Assembly (NCBI RefSeq): GCF_006517535.1
Contig: NZ_VHQH01000038.1
Coordinates: forward strand, 1 to 64,000
Direction of reading: 5' to 3'
Source of the DNA: Schumannella sp. 10F1B-5-1
GTDB taxonomy: Bacteria; Actinomycetota; Actinomycetes; Actinomycetales; Microbacteriaceae
DNA length: 64,000 bases
This document shows, piece after piece, positions 16,910-25,488 of this stretch. The notes under the pieces were generated by a model. It did not search any database, was not told where the DNA came from, and saw only the letters and a list, made by a program, of their open reading frames with translations. The position numbers were made by a program, and so were the translations under genes. The first letter of the stretch is position 1. The number at the start of each line of letters is the position of its first letter.

Positions 16910-18712
16910 GTGAATCAGACCAGAAGAAGAAGCATGCCCACGCGGCGGCTCGCGCTCGTCGCGGCCGCGGCGGTCGGCCTGGCGGGCGCCATCACGCCCG
17001 CCCTTTCGGCGCAGGCGGTCGACACCAGCGACACGCCCGATTTCGGCAGCAGCGTCAAGATCTACGACCCGTCGACGCCGGCGGCGACGATCCAGGGCGA
17101 CGTGGATGCGGCCTTCAACGCCCAGCTGCTGAACCCGGATGCGCAGTTCGGCTCGCAGCGCTACGCCTTCCTGTTCAAGCCCGGCGACTACGGCCGCGTC
17201 TGGGCGAACCTGGGCTTCTACACCTCGGTCGCCGGACTCGGCAAGAACCCCGACGACGTCAAGCTCACCGGCGCGGTCAACGTCGACTCGGGCTGGAACT
17301 ACGGCGACCAGTCGAACGCCACCCAGAACTTCTGGCGCTCGGTCGAGAACATCGCGATCATCCCCGACGGCGGCACCGACCGCTGGGCGGTCTCGCAGGC
17401 CGCGCCGATGCGCCGTGTGCACATCCAGGGCGACCTGACGATGGGGCCCTCGAACCAGGACAACGGCCAGGGCTACTCGTCGGGCGGCTACATCGCCGAC
17501 AGCAAGGTCGACGGCACCGTCACCTCCGGCTCGCAGCAGCAGTGGTACACCCGCGACTCGTCGCTCGGCGCGTGGCAGGGCGGCAACTGGAACATGGTCT
17601 TCTCGGGCGTGAACGGCGCCCCGGCGAACGACTTCTCGAAGAGCTACACGACCCTCGACAGCACCCCGACGGTGCGCGAGAAGCCGTACCTCTACATCGA
17701 CGACGCCGGCAAGTACCACGTCTTCGTGCCCTCGCTGCAGCACGACCGCAGCGGCGTCTCGTGGCCGAACACGCCGGGCACCGACATCCCGATGCGCGAC
17801 TTCTACGTCGCGCACCCGGGTGACAGCGCATCCACGCTCAACGCGGCGCTCGACCAGGGTCTGAACCTGTTCTTCACCCCGGGCACCTACCAGCTGGATG
17901 CGCCCATCGACGTGACCCGCCCGGGCACCGTCGTGACGGGTATCGGCTTCCCGACGCTCACGCCGACCAACGGCAACGCGGTGCTCACGACCGCCGACGT
18001 CGACGGCGTGAACATCTCGAGCCTCGTCGTGGATGCGGGACAGCAGAACAGCGACCAGCTGATCCGCCTCGGCACCGCCGGATCGCACACCGACCACGCG
18101 GCCGACCCGCAGACGATCCAGGACGTGTTCGTGCGCATCGGATCGAGCATCCAGGGCAACGCGACCACGACCCTGCAGGTCAACGCCGACGACACGGTCA
18201 TCGACCACATCTGGGCCTGGCGCGCCGACCACGGCGGCGCCCCGACCGGCTGGAACGTCAACCAGGGCGCGACCGGCGTGCAGGTCGACGGCGACGACGT
18301 GCTCGCCACCGGACTGTTCGTCGAGCACTACCAGAAGCACGAGGTGATCTGGAACGGCGAGCGCGGTCGCACGATCTTCTTCCAGAACGAGCTGCCCTAC
18401 GACGTGCCCGACAATGCGTCGTGGCAGAGCCCGACGGGCGCCGGCTATGCGGCCTACAAGGTCGCCGACGGCGTGACCAGCCACGAGATCTGGGGCGGCG
18501 GGGTGTACTCGTTCTTCAACGTGAACCCCTCGGTCGTCGCCGACCGCGGCTTCGAGTTCCCGAACGCCGCGGGCGTGCGCGGACACAACCTGTTCACGGT
18601 GTCGCTCGGCGATGTCGGCACGATCAACCACGTCGTGAACGACGTCGGAGGTCCCGTGCCGAACCCGGCGGGCAACACGACGCCGAGCCGGGTCGTCAGC
18701 TACCCGGGATGA
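16910..18712 (+). CDS. Secreted right-handed beta-helix protein
   Basis: This 600-aa protein has a signal peptide: a basic N region (NQTRRRSMPTRR), a hydrophobic core, and a likely cleavage after ALSAQA near residue 36. The mature part shows stacked short beta-strand coils typical of parallel beta-helix proteins (LFFTPGTYQLDAPIDV, VVTGIGFPTL, VNISSLVVDAG, TVIDHIWAWRADHGG). Such proteins are pectate-lyase-like glycan-active enzymes or adhesins; no catalytic residues can be assigned here. The composition is rich in Asn, Asp and Gly, as expected for an exported protein. The GTG at 16910 has GGGGAG 6-8 nt upstream. An open frame begins earlier, but it would place the signal peptide internally. 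Confidence 0.75.
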   Translation: MNQTRRRSMPTRRLALVAAAAVGLAGAITPALSAQAVDTSDTPDFGSSVKIYDPSTPAATIQGDVDAAFNAQLLNPDAQFGSQRYAFLFKPGDYGRVWANLGFYTSVAGLGKNPDDVKLTGAVNVDSGWNYGDQSNATQNFWRSVENIAIIPDGGTDRWAVSQAAPMRRVHIQGDLTMGPSNQDNGQGYSSGGYIADSKVDGTVTSGSQQQWYTRDSSLGAWQGGNWNMVFSGVNGAPANDFSKSYTTLDSTPTVREKPYLYIDDAGKYHVFVPSLQHDRSGVSWPNTPGTDIPMRDFYVAHPGDSASTLNAALDQGLNLFFTPGTYQLDAPIDVTRPGTVVTGIGFPTLTPTNGNAVLTTADVDGVNISSLVVDAGQQNSDQLIRLGTAGSHTDHAADPQTIQDVFVRIGSSIQGNATTTLQVNADDTVIDHIWAWRADHGGAPTGWNVNQGATGVQVDGDDVLATGLFVEHYQKHEVIWNGERGRTIFFQNELPYDVPDNASWQSPTGAGYAAYKVADGVTSHEIWGGGVYSFFNVNPSVVADRGFEFPNAAGVRGHNLFTVSLGDVGTINHVVNDVGGPVPNPAGNTTPSRVVSYPG

Positions 18713-18750
18713 TCTGATCCGGATGCGGTCACCCCGCGTCCGTCGCGTCT

Positions 18751-18790
18751 GATCGCGCCCCCGTCGGCCTCGGCCGGCGGGGGCGCGATC
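18751..18790. terminator. Strong terminator-like hairpin between convergent genes
   Basis: GATCGCGCCCCCG (18751-18763) pairs perfectly with CGGGGGCGCGATC (18778-18790) around a 14-nt loop. It lies between the secreted protein gene and the convergent photolyase gene, and could serve both. Confidence 0.75.
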
Positions 18791-18799
18791 ACGCCCGGG

Positions 18800-20155
18800 T
18801 CAGCTGTTGCGCAGGTGCGCGTAGGCGTCGAGGGCGGCCTGGCGCGACTGCTTGAGGTCGACGATCGGCTCGGGGTACTCGTCGGTGCCGAGTTCGGGCA
18901 CCCACCGCTTCACGTAACGGTCGTGCTTGTCGAACTTCTCGCGCTGCAGCTCGGGATTGAACACGCGGAAGTAGGGTGCCGCATCCGCCCCGCTGCCGGC
19001 CACCCACTGCCAGTTGCCGGGATTGCTGGCCTCGTCGGCGTCGACGAGCGTGTCCCAGAACCACTGCTCGCCCACGCGCCAGTCGATCAGCAGGTTCTTC
19101 ACGAGCAGGCTCGCGACGACCATGCGCACGCGGTTGTGCATGTATCCGGTGTGCCAGAGCTCGCGCATCCCGGCGTCGACGAGGGGGATGCCGGTGCGCC
19201 CCTGCTGCCAGGCCTCGAGCTCGGCCGGGTGCGGCTTCTCCCAGGGGAAGGCATCCCAGTCGGGGCGGTAGTTGTCGGTGTGCAGCTTCGGCTGCTGGAA
19301 CAGGATGCTGTGGTTGAACTCGCGCCAGCCGAGCTCGCTGAGGAACTTGGCCCGGTTGCGGCGGGCGGCGTCGTCGAGCTCGCCGTGCAGTCGATCCCAG
19401 ATCTGGATGGGGCTGATCTCGCCGAAGCGCAGGTGCGGGCTGAGTCCGCTGGTCGCCTCGACGGCGGGCTCGTCGCGGCGGTGGTAGTCGGCGAGGCGGT
19501 CCTCGACGAACGCCTCGAGGCGGTGGCGGGCGCCGAGCTCGCCGGGCTCCCAGGTCTCGCGCAGGCCGCCGGCCCAGTCGGGATGCGTCGGCAGCAGCCC
19601 CCAGCCGTCGAGGCGGTCGCCGTCGGCGCGCCGCCCATCGATCTGCCGCGGCTCGGGCACCGCGTCGCGGAACGGGCGCTCCTGCGCGGCCTTCCAGAAC
19701 GGCGTGAATACCTTGAAGGGCTCGCCCTGCCCGGTCGTGACCTCCCACGGCTCGACCAGCAGATTCGCGCCGAAGCTCGCGACCTCGAGGCCGTCGTCGC
19801 GCAGGCGGGTCTTCAGGCGGGCGTCGATCTCGCGGGCCGCGCCGTAGCGGCGGTTCCAGAACACCGCCTCGGCGTGCGTCTCGGCGACGACGGCCGGCAC
19901 GACGTCCTCGGCCTTGCCGCGGCGGAGCGTGAGCGAGCCGCCGCGGTCCTCGAGCCGCTGCTGCAGCGCCGCGAGGCTGTGGTGCAGCCACCAGCGGCTC
20001 GCCCCGCCGAGCGGACGCACCTCGCGGCTGTCGTCGTCGAGCACGAACAGCACGACGACCGGACGGTCGGAGTCGACCGCGGCGCGCAGGGCCGGGTTGT
20101 CGGCCAGGCGCAGGTCGTCGCGCAGCCAGACGAGGGCGGGATGGCGCGGGCTCAC
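18800..20155 (-). CDS. phrB: Deoxyribodipyrimidine photolyase
   Basis: This 451-aa protein is a light-driven DNA repair enzyme of the CPD class I photolyase/cryptochrome family. It begins with LVWLRDDLRLADNPAL and has the antenna domain, then the FAD domain with SGLSPHLRFGEIS, FLSELGWREFNHSIL, GMRELWHTGYMHNRVRMV, LLIDWRVGEQWFW and NPGNWQWVAG. Length and motifs are complete, including the tryptophan-containing segments used for flavin photoreduction. Its start overlaps the stop of the MarR gene by 4 nt, so the two are co-transcribed and the regulator may control photolyase expression. Confidence 0.93.
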   Translation of the reverse strand: MSPRHPALVWLRDDLRLADNPALRAAVDSDRPVVVLFVLDDDSREVRPLGGASRWWLHHSLAALQQRLEDRGGSLTLRRGKAEDVVPAVVAETHAEAVFWNRRYGAAREIDARLKTRLRDDGLEVASFGANLLVEPWEVTTGQGEPFKVFTPFWKAAQERPFRDAVPEPRQIDGRRADGDRLDGWGLLPTHPDWAGGLRETWEPGELGARHRLEAFVEDRLADYHRRDEPAVEATSGLSPHLRFGEISPIQIWDRLHGELDDAARRNRAKFLSELGWREFNHSILFQQPKLHTDNYRPDWDAFPWEKPHPAELEAWQQGRTGIPLVDAGMRELWHTGYMHNRVRMVVASLLVKNLLIDWRVGEQWFWDTLVDADEASNPGNWQWVAGSGADAAPYFRVFNPELQREKFDKHDRYVKRWVPELGTDEYPEPIVDLKQSRQAALDAYAHLRNS

Positions 20156-20757
20156 GCGGCTCCGGAGTCGGCCGTCGCGGGCGGCGGGGGCACCGCATCC
20201 ACGTCGTCGGGTCGCTCGGGCGAGCTGGAGCCGCGCAGCTTGTCGCTGAGGCGCCGCAGCTCGGCGAGCTCGTCGTCGTCGAGCGAGGTGAGCATGCGGT
20301 CCGCGATATCGCGGCCGTGCTCGGCCCCGACGCGACGGAACAGCGTGTAGCCCTCGTCGGTGAGGGTCGCGATCGTGCCGCGCGCGTCATCCGGGTCGGT
20401 GCACTTGCTGACCAGGCCGCGGGCGACCAGGCGGTCGAGCAGGCGGCTGACGCTCGGCTGGGTCAGTAGCAGGTGGCGGTTCAGATCCCGGATGCGCAGG
20501 GCCCGGCCGGGCGCCCGGGAGAGCGTGAACAGCACGTCGTACTCGGTGAAGCTGACGCCCTCGGGGAAGCGGGAGCGGATGTGTCGCAGCACGCTGACCT
20601 GGGCGCGGTAGAGGCTCTCCCACGCGGCGACCGCGTCGGTGCGGCGCGAGGTGGCGGCGGGGGCCGCGGCAGCGGCGGCCGCGGGGTCGGCGTTCGAGGT
20701 CGTGGCCGGCGCCGTCGTCGGCGCGTCGGCCGAGGCGGAGTCGGGTCGCTCGGACAT
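20152..20757 (-). CDS. MarR-family transcriptional regulator
   Basis: This 201-aa protein has a winged-helix core at residues about 45-150 (SFTEYDVLFTLSRAPGRALRI, LLTQPSVSRLLDRLVARGLV, wing DPDDARGTIATLT). Both ends are low-complexity Ala/Thr/Pro. It is the first gene of a unit with the photolyase. The start codon lies 6 nt after TAGGGT on the minus strand (20764-20769), so the mRNA is leaderless. Its ligand is unknown; the partnership with a photolyase suggests light or stress control. Confidence 0.85.
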   Translation of the reverse strand: MSERPDSASADAPTTAPATTSNADPAAAAAAAPAATSRRTDAVAAWESLYRAQVSVLRHIRSRFPEGVSFTEYDVLFTLSRAPGRALRIRDLNRHLLLTQPSVSRLLDRLVARGLVSKCTDPDDARGTIATLTDEGYTLFRRVGAEHGRDIADRMLTSLDDDELAELRRLSDKLRGSSSPERPDDVDAVPPPPATADSGAA

Positions 20758-20863
20758 GCGACAACCCTACGGCTGACGGGTGACGCGAGGGCGGGCGATC
20801 AGCGCTCGGACAGGTGCCGGAAGGTCGTCACGGTGAATCCGTTGACCTGCCCCGGGCAGATTC

Positions 20864-20897
20864 GAGGGCCGGCCGCAGAGGCGAGCGGCCGGCCCTC
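20864..20897. terminator. Terminator-like hairpin downstream of the TetR gene
   Basis: GAGGGCCGGCCGC (20864-20876) pairs with GCGGCCGGCCCTC (20885-20897) around an 8-nt loop. It lies in the 253-bp gap between the MarR start and the TetR end, and probably ends the TetR message. The rest of the gap (20900-21010) is clearly less GC-rich than its surroundings and holds no gene that I can support. Confidence 0.6.
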
Positions 20898-21010
20898 TTC
20901 CCTTGCACCAAGAGTGTCCTGCAATCACATTCGCTCCGGCTGCCACAGCAAACAACCGGCGCTGCTTGAAATGTATAACGGCGAGGTAACGACGTCTAGT
21001 TATCTGTTCG

Positions 21011-21685
21011 TTATTTTTCCTGGGTGTTCGCCGAGCGTGCGGAATCGTGTCCGGATGCGCGGGCGAGCACGGCGGTGAACGCGGCGTCGAGTGCGCCGGC
21101 GATCGCCGCGGGGTCGCTCAGGTAGCCGTTGACCATGGCGCCATCGCGCAGCAGCTGCAGCTGGCCGGCGACCGCTTCGGGGTCGTCGACGTCGGCCTCG
21201 GTCGCGATCGCGGCGAACTCCTCGGCTGTCCAGCGGCGATGCTCCTCGACGGCCGCGCGCACCGGGTCGTCGGCGTCGGCGAACTCGGCCGCCGCGTTGA
21301 TGAAGGGGCAGCCGCGGAACCCCGGACGGCAGCTCGCCGCGCCGATCCCGGCGGCGAGAGCGTGCAGCGAGGCGACGGGGTCCCCGTCGGAGCGGGCGGT
21401 GCGCATCCACTCGCGCTCGCCCTCGGCCTGCCGCTGCAGGTAGGCGACGACGAGGTCGCTCTTGGTGCGGAAGTGGCGGTAGAAGGTGACCTTCGTGATG
21501 CCGACGTCGTCGATCACGCGGTCGGCGCTCGTCGCCCGGATGCCCTGCTCGTAGAAGCGCGCGGTGGCCGCGTCGAGGATGCGCTCGCGGGTCGAGGCGG
21601 CGCGGGGGCCGGGCGTCGTCGCCGCGTCGGTCGCGCGGGCGGCGCTGGCGGTGCGGGCGGCGCTGGCGGCGCTGTCGGCGGGCAT
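21011..21685 (-). CDS. TetR-family transcriptional regulator
   Basis: This 224-aa protein has an Ala/Thr-rich tail of about 28 residues, then the TetR helix-turn-helix (RERILDAATARFYEQGI, TSADRVIDDVGITKVTFYRHFRTKSDLV). The ligand domain has the segment CRPGFRGCPFINAAAEF, seen in regulators of the AcrR/YcdC type. The neighbouring membrane protein gene is divergent, and a palindrome lies between them. The inducing compound is unknown. The ATG at 21685 may be too far upstream, because homology begins near residue 30. Confidence 0.87.
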   Translation of the reverse strand: MPADSAASAARTASAARATDAATTPGPRAASTRERILDAATARFYEQGIRATSADRVIDDVGITKVTFYRHFRTKSDLVVAYLQRQAEGEREWMRTARSDGDPVASLHALAAGIGAASCRPGFRGCPFINAAAEFADADDPVRAAVEEHRRWTAEEFAAIATEADVDDPEAVAGQLQLLRDGAMVNGYLSDPAAIAGALDAAFTAVLARASGHDSARSANTQEK

Positions 21686-21770
21686 CGGATGCTCCAGGTC
21701 TCGGGTGCTGGGGGATCGCCGCCGACCGTGCTGCTTGCGGCGGGGCTCGGCGTCAGCCTAGGATGCATAG

Positions 21771-21795
21771 GTAGACGTACTAGTAACTATACATC
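21771..21795. promoter_or_regulatory. AT-rich divergent promoter region with TACTAGTA palindrome
   Basis: The segment GTAGACGTACTAGTAACTAT (21771-21790) is an AT-rich island inside very GC-rich DNA and contains the perfect palindrome TACTAGTA (21778-21785). It lies between the TetR gene and the divergent membrane protein gene, where a TetR operator would be expected. Confidence 0.5.
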
Positions 21796-21817
21796 CCCCA
21801 TCGGACAAGGACCCCTC

Positions 21818-22420
21818 ATGACGACCGACACCCCGACTGCCGCCGCCGCCTCGGCGACGGCCCTCGCCCCGGCGCTCCGCCGCCTCTACTTCGTGCGCTT
21901 CGGCTTCGCCGTCGTGTGGGCCGCCGTGCTCATCGCGATCTCCGCCGCGGGTGCCGCACCCGACATCCTGCTCGGCGTGCTCGTGGTCGTGTACCCGCTC
22001 GTCGACGCCGCCGCCGTGCTCTGGCAGCTGCGGGCAGGCGGGGCAGAGGACGCGGGCGCAGGTGCCGCTTCACCGCACCTCGCGGAGTGGCTCAACGTCG
22101 TGATGAGCGTCGTCGCCGCGATCGCGCTCGGGATCGCCGCCGCCTCGTCGGTCGGCGCGGTGCTCGCCGTCTGGGGCGTCTGGGCCGTGCTGTCGGGCGT
22201 GACCCAGCTGGTCACCGCGGTGCTGCGGCGGCGCTCCGGCGGGCAGGTGCCGCTCATCCTCAGCGGGGGCATCTCGGTGCTCGCGGGAACCGGCTTCCTC
22301 GTGCAGGGTCTCGGTGGCGCGGCGAGCGCGACGGGGATCGGAGGCTACGCCCTGGTCGGCGGCGTGTTCTTCCTGATCGCGGCGATCCGGCTCAGCGTGC
22401 TGCTGCGTCGGGCGCGCTGA
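21818..22420 (+). CDS. Membrane protein, probable TetR-controlled
   Basis: This 200-aa protein has about six hydrophobic helices (FGFAVVWAAVLIAISAAG, ILLGVLVVVYPLVDAAAVL, VVMSVVAAIALGIAAA, VGAVLAVWGVWAVLSGV and so on), arranged like the HdeD/DUF308 group of small integral membrane proteins. No transport motif is evident. AAGGACC precedes the ATG. It is divergent from the TetR gene and is its most likely target. Confidence 0.72.
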   Translation: MTTDTPTAAAASATALAPALRRLYFVRFGFAVVWAAVLIAISAAGAAPDILLGVLVVVYPLVDAAAVLWQLRAGGAEDAGAGAASPHLAEWLNVVMSVVAAIALGIAAASSVGAVLAVWGVWAVLSGVTQLVTAVLRRRSGGQVPLILSGGISVLAGTGFLVQGLGGAASATGIGGYALVGGVFFLIAAIRLSVLLRRAR

Positions 22421-22499
22421 GCCGGGACGGGCACGCGGGCGTCGGCGCCCCGCGGGCCCCTCCGGATCGGCGCGGGCGCGCCGGCTGGGGCGCCGCGCG

Positions 22500-22916
22500 T
22501 CAGTCGGCCGAGCGCTTCACCGCGGTCGGGTGGATCACGATGCGCACCCACTCGAGGCCGCGCCACTCGTCGAGCACCGCCTGGTGCTCGGGTGCGAGCT
22601 CGTCGCCCCAGTAGCGGTGCGCGAGCGTCTCGGCCAGCTCGAGCGCTCCCTCGGAGTGCAGGGTCACGTCGCCCTCGACCGCGACCCAGCGCTCGGGCTC
22701 GCCCGTCGGCGCGGCCACGACGGCCGTGGCGCGCGGCACGGCGCGCAGCCGGGCGACCCGCGCCGTCGACGGCGACGAGAACAGCTGGATGTCGCCCCCG
22801 GCCGTCAGGTCGAACCAGACCGGGCGCGGCGCCGGCAACCGGTCGGGCTTCGCCACGGTCGCGACGAAGGCGTGCAGCGGGCGGGAGAGCAGGGCGCGGT
22901 CGACGTCGGTGAGCAT
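22500..22916 (-). CDS. PPOX-class (pyridoxamine 5'-phosphate oxidase-like) protein
   Basis: This 138-aa single-domain protein has the split-barrel flavin-binding fold. It begins LTDVDRALLSRPLHAFVATV and contains PVWFDLTAGGDIQLFSS and VAVEGDVTLHSE, typical of actinobacterial PPOX-class F420- or FMN-dependent enzymes. The cofactor cannot be decided from sequence. The region between it and the divergent recQ gene is about 120 bp. Confidence 0.8.
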   Translation of the reverse strand: MLTDVDRALLSRPLHAFVATVAKPDRLPAPRPVWFDLTAGGDIQLFSSPSTARVARLRAVPRATAVVAAPTGEPERWVAVEGDVTLHSEGALELAETLAHRYWGDELAPEHQAVLDEWRGLEWVRIVIHPTAVKRSAD

Positions 22917-23035
22917 GCTCCACGGTAGGCGGCGGAGGCGGCGGGGCGCTGGGCTCGCGGAGTTGCTGGGCGGCGTCGGACGCGGGGTGGACGCGCATCC
23001 AGGCCGATGTCGCCGGCGTCTGCCACGCTCGAGGC

Positions 23036-25198
23036 GTGACCGAGACCGCCGCGCCCTCCGCGCCCGACACGACCGCGTCCACGACCTCCGACACCCGTGC
23101 CGCCGCGCTCGCGACGCTGCGCGCGCTCGTCGGGTCGCCCGACGCCGACTTCCACGACGGGCAGTTCGAGGCGATCTCGGCGATCGTCGACGAGTCGCGC
23201 CGTGCACTCGTGGTGCAGCGCACCGGATGGGGCAAGTCGGCCGTCTACTTCGTCGCCACCCGGCTGCTGCGCGATCGCGGCGCCGGACCGACCCTGCTCG
23301 TGTCGCCGCTGCTCGCGCTCATGCGCGACCAGGTCGCCGCGGCCGCGCGGGCCGGGGTGCGGGCGGCATCCATCGACTCCAGCAACCAGCACGACTGGGA
23401 TGCGATCCGCGAGCGCCTCGCGGCCGACGAGATCGACGTGCTGCTGGTGTCGCCCGAGCGGCTCAACAACCCCGACTTCCGCGACACCCAGCTGCCCGCG
23501 CTCGCGGCGCGCACGGGACTGCTCGTGATCGACGAGGCGCACTGCATCTCCGACTGGGGGCACGACTTCCGCCCCGACTACCGGCGGCTGCGCGACCTCG
23601 TGGTCGAGCTCGGCGACACCCCGGTGCTCGCGACCACGGCGACGGCGAACGGCCGCGTCGTCGACGACGTCACCGAGCAGCTGGGCGGGACGGATGCAGT
23701 GCTCACCATCCGCGGGCCGCTCGCCCGCGCATCCCTGCGCCTCGGGGTGCTGCGCACGCCCGACCAGCGCAGCCGACTCGGCTGGCTCGTGGAGCACCTG
23801 CGCGAGCTGCCGGGCAGCGGCATCGTCTACGCGCTCACCGTCAGCGCCGCCGCCGACACGACCCGGCTGCTGCGCGAGGCCGGCTACGACGTGCTCGCCT
23901 ACACGGGGCAGACCGAGAACGCCGAGCGCGAGGAGGCGGAGCTCGCGCTGAAGCAGAACCGGGTCAAGGCGCTCGTCGCGACCAGCGCGCTCGGCATGGG
24001 CTTCGACAAGCCCGACCTCGGGTTCGTGGTGCATCTCGGGGCGCCGTCGTCGCCGGTCGCCTACTACCAGCAGGTCGGCCGCGCCGGCCGGGCCACCGCA
24101 TCCGCCGACGTGCTGCTGCTGCCGGGCACCGAAGACGAGGCGATCTGGGAGTACTTCGCGACCGCGAGCATGCCGACCCGGGCCAGCGCCGACGCCGTGC
24201 TGGCCGCGCTCGAGCCCGAGCGGCCGACCTCGACGCCCGCGCTCGAGGCGCTCGTCGACGTGAAGCGCAGCCGGCTCGAGCTGCTGCTCAAGGTGCTCGA
24301 TGTCGACGGAGCTGTCGACCGGGTGCGCGGGGGCTGGGTCAGCACGGGCCGCCCGTGGACCTACGACGCCGAGCGCTACGAGCGCATCGCGGTCGCGCGC
24401 CGGGCCGAGCAGCAGCACATGCTCGACTACGAGGCGCTGCCCGCCGGCCAGTGCCGCATGGAGTTCCTGCAGCGCGCGCTCGACGACGAGAGCGCCGCGC
24501 CGTGCGGTCGCTGCGACAGCTGCACGGGCGCGTGGTTCGCGAGCGAGGTGTCCTCGGCGTCGACCGCCGCCGCGACCGCCGCGCTCGACCAGGTCGGGGT
24601 CGCCCTCGAGGCGCGCAAGCAGTGGCCGACCGGCGCGGCCAGCCGCGGCATCCCGGTCAAGGGCAACATCCCGCCGACCGAGCGCCCCGAGGAGGGGCGC
24701 GCGGTCGCCCGGCTCACCGACCTCGGCTGGGGCGGACCGCTGCGCGAGCTCTTCGCACCGGGCGTCGCCGACGGGCCGGTGCCGCGCACCCTGGTGGATG
24801 CCGCGGTCGCGGTGCTCAAAGACTGGGACTGGGCCGAGCGCCCGGTGGGCGTCGTCGCCATGCCGAGCGCCGCGCATCCGCAGCTCGTCGGGTCGCTCGC
24901 ACACGCGATCTCGGAGCTCGGCCGGCTGCCGCTGCTCGGCGCGCTCGAGTCGACGTCGCCCGACCCGACGCAGTCACCCGCCGGCGCGGGCGGACCGAGC
25001 GTCGGGCGGCTCGCCGGGGTGTGGTCGGCGTTCCGCGTCGGCGAGGAGCTGCGCGCGGCGCTCGCCGACACCGCCGGGCCCGTGCTGCTGGTCGACGACC
25101 TCGCCGACAGCCGCTGGACCTTCACCGTCGCCGCACGCCTCCTCCGCGAGGCGGGCGCGGACGCCGTGCTGCCGTTCGCGCTGGCGCTGCGCGCCTGA
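23036..25198 (+). CDS. RecQ-like DNA helicase with C-terminal phosphoribosyltransferase-like domain
   Basis: This 720-aa protein begins with a RecQ helicase core: RTGWGKSAVYF as Walker A (about residue 64), DEAHCISDWGHDFRPDYRRL (about 165), ATSALGMGFDKPD and YYQQVGRAGR. Next comes a zinc-binding region with a cysteine in AGQCRM (about 472) and CGRCDSC (about 488). The last 180 residues are not the usual HRDC domain. They contain a PRPP-site-like motif, VLLVDDLADSRWT (about 683-695), preceded by VGVVAMPSAAHPQLVGSLA, so they resemble a ComF-type phosphoribosyltransferase fold. The role would be duplex unwinding in recombination or repair. The start is GTG. Confidence 0.87.
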   Translation: MTETAAPSAPDTTASTTSDTRAAALATLRALVGSPDADFHDGQFEAISAIVDESRRALVVQRTGWGKSAVYFVATRLLRDRGAGPTLLVSPLLALMRDQVAAAARAGVRAASIDSSNQHDWDAIRERLAADEIDVLLVSPERLNNPDFRDTQLPALAARTGLLVIDEAHCISDWGHDFRPDYRRLRDLVVELGDTPVLATTATANGRVVDDVTEQLGGTDAVLTIRGPLARASLRLGVLRTPDQRSRLGWLVEHLRELPGSGIVYALTVSAAADTTRLLREAGYDVLAYTGQTENAEREEAELALKQNRVKALVATSALGMGFDKPDLGFVVHLGAPSSPVAYYQQVGRAGRATASADVLLLPGTEDEAIWEYFATASMPTRASADAVLAALEPERPTSTPALEALVDVKRSRLELLLKVLDVDGAVDRVRGGWVSTGRPWTYDAERYERIAVARRAEQQHMLDYEALPAGQCRMEFLQRALDDESAAPCGRCDSCTGAWFASEVSSASTAAATAALDQVGVALEARKQWPTGAASRGIPVKGNIPPTERPEEGRAVARLTDLGWGGPLRELFAPGVADGPVPRTLVDAAVAVLKDWDWAERPVGVVAMPSAAHPQLVGSLAHAISELGRLPLLGALESTSPDPTQSPAGAGGPSVGRLAGVWSAFRVGEELRAALADTAGPVLLVDDLADSRWTFTVAARLLREAGADAVLPFALALRA

Positions 25199-25297
25199 GG
25201 AGCGCGCGAAGCGCAGCGACGCTGATGGCAGCGCGCCGCGGCGCGTGCCCGACGTGATGAGTCGCGGCGGCCGGCGCCACCCATCCGTGCTGTCGTC

Positions 25298-25458
25298 ACG
25301 CAATTCAGCACGGATGCGCCGCCGCGGCCCGCGCGGGCCATGCCGCCGCCCGGGTGCTGAGTTGCGTTGCGCGCCTTCGAATCCCCGGTTCGCAATTCAG
25401 CAGGGATGCGCCGTCTCGACCGGCACGGGTCATCGGGCGTCGTCGGTGCTGAATTGCG
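25298..25458. repeat. Two tandem hairpin repeats, family B
   Basis: Copy 1 has arms at 25298-25310 (ACGCAATTCAGCA) and 25355-25367 (TGCTGAGTTGCGT). Copy 2 has arms at 25391-25402 and 25447-25458 (TGCTGAATTGCG), a perfect 12-bp stem. They fill the 290-bp gap between the convergent recQ-like and mvaS genes, and no other feature is seen there. Confidence 0.85.
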
Positions 25459-25488
25459 TCACGACAGCGTGGCGCGCCGCGCGGAGCG

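Noticed and set aside
22726-25257. 843-codon plus-strand frame overlapping the RecQ gene in another frame
   Set aside because: Composition is Arg/Ala-only; the RecQ motifs lie in the other frame.
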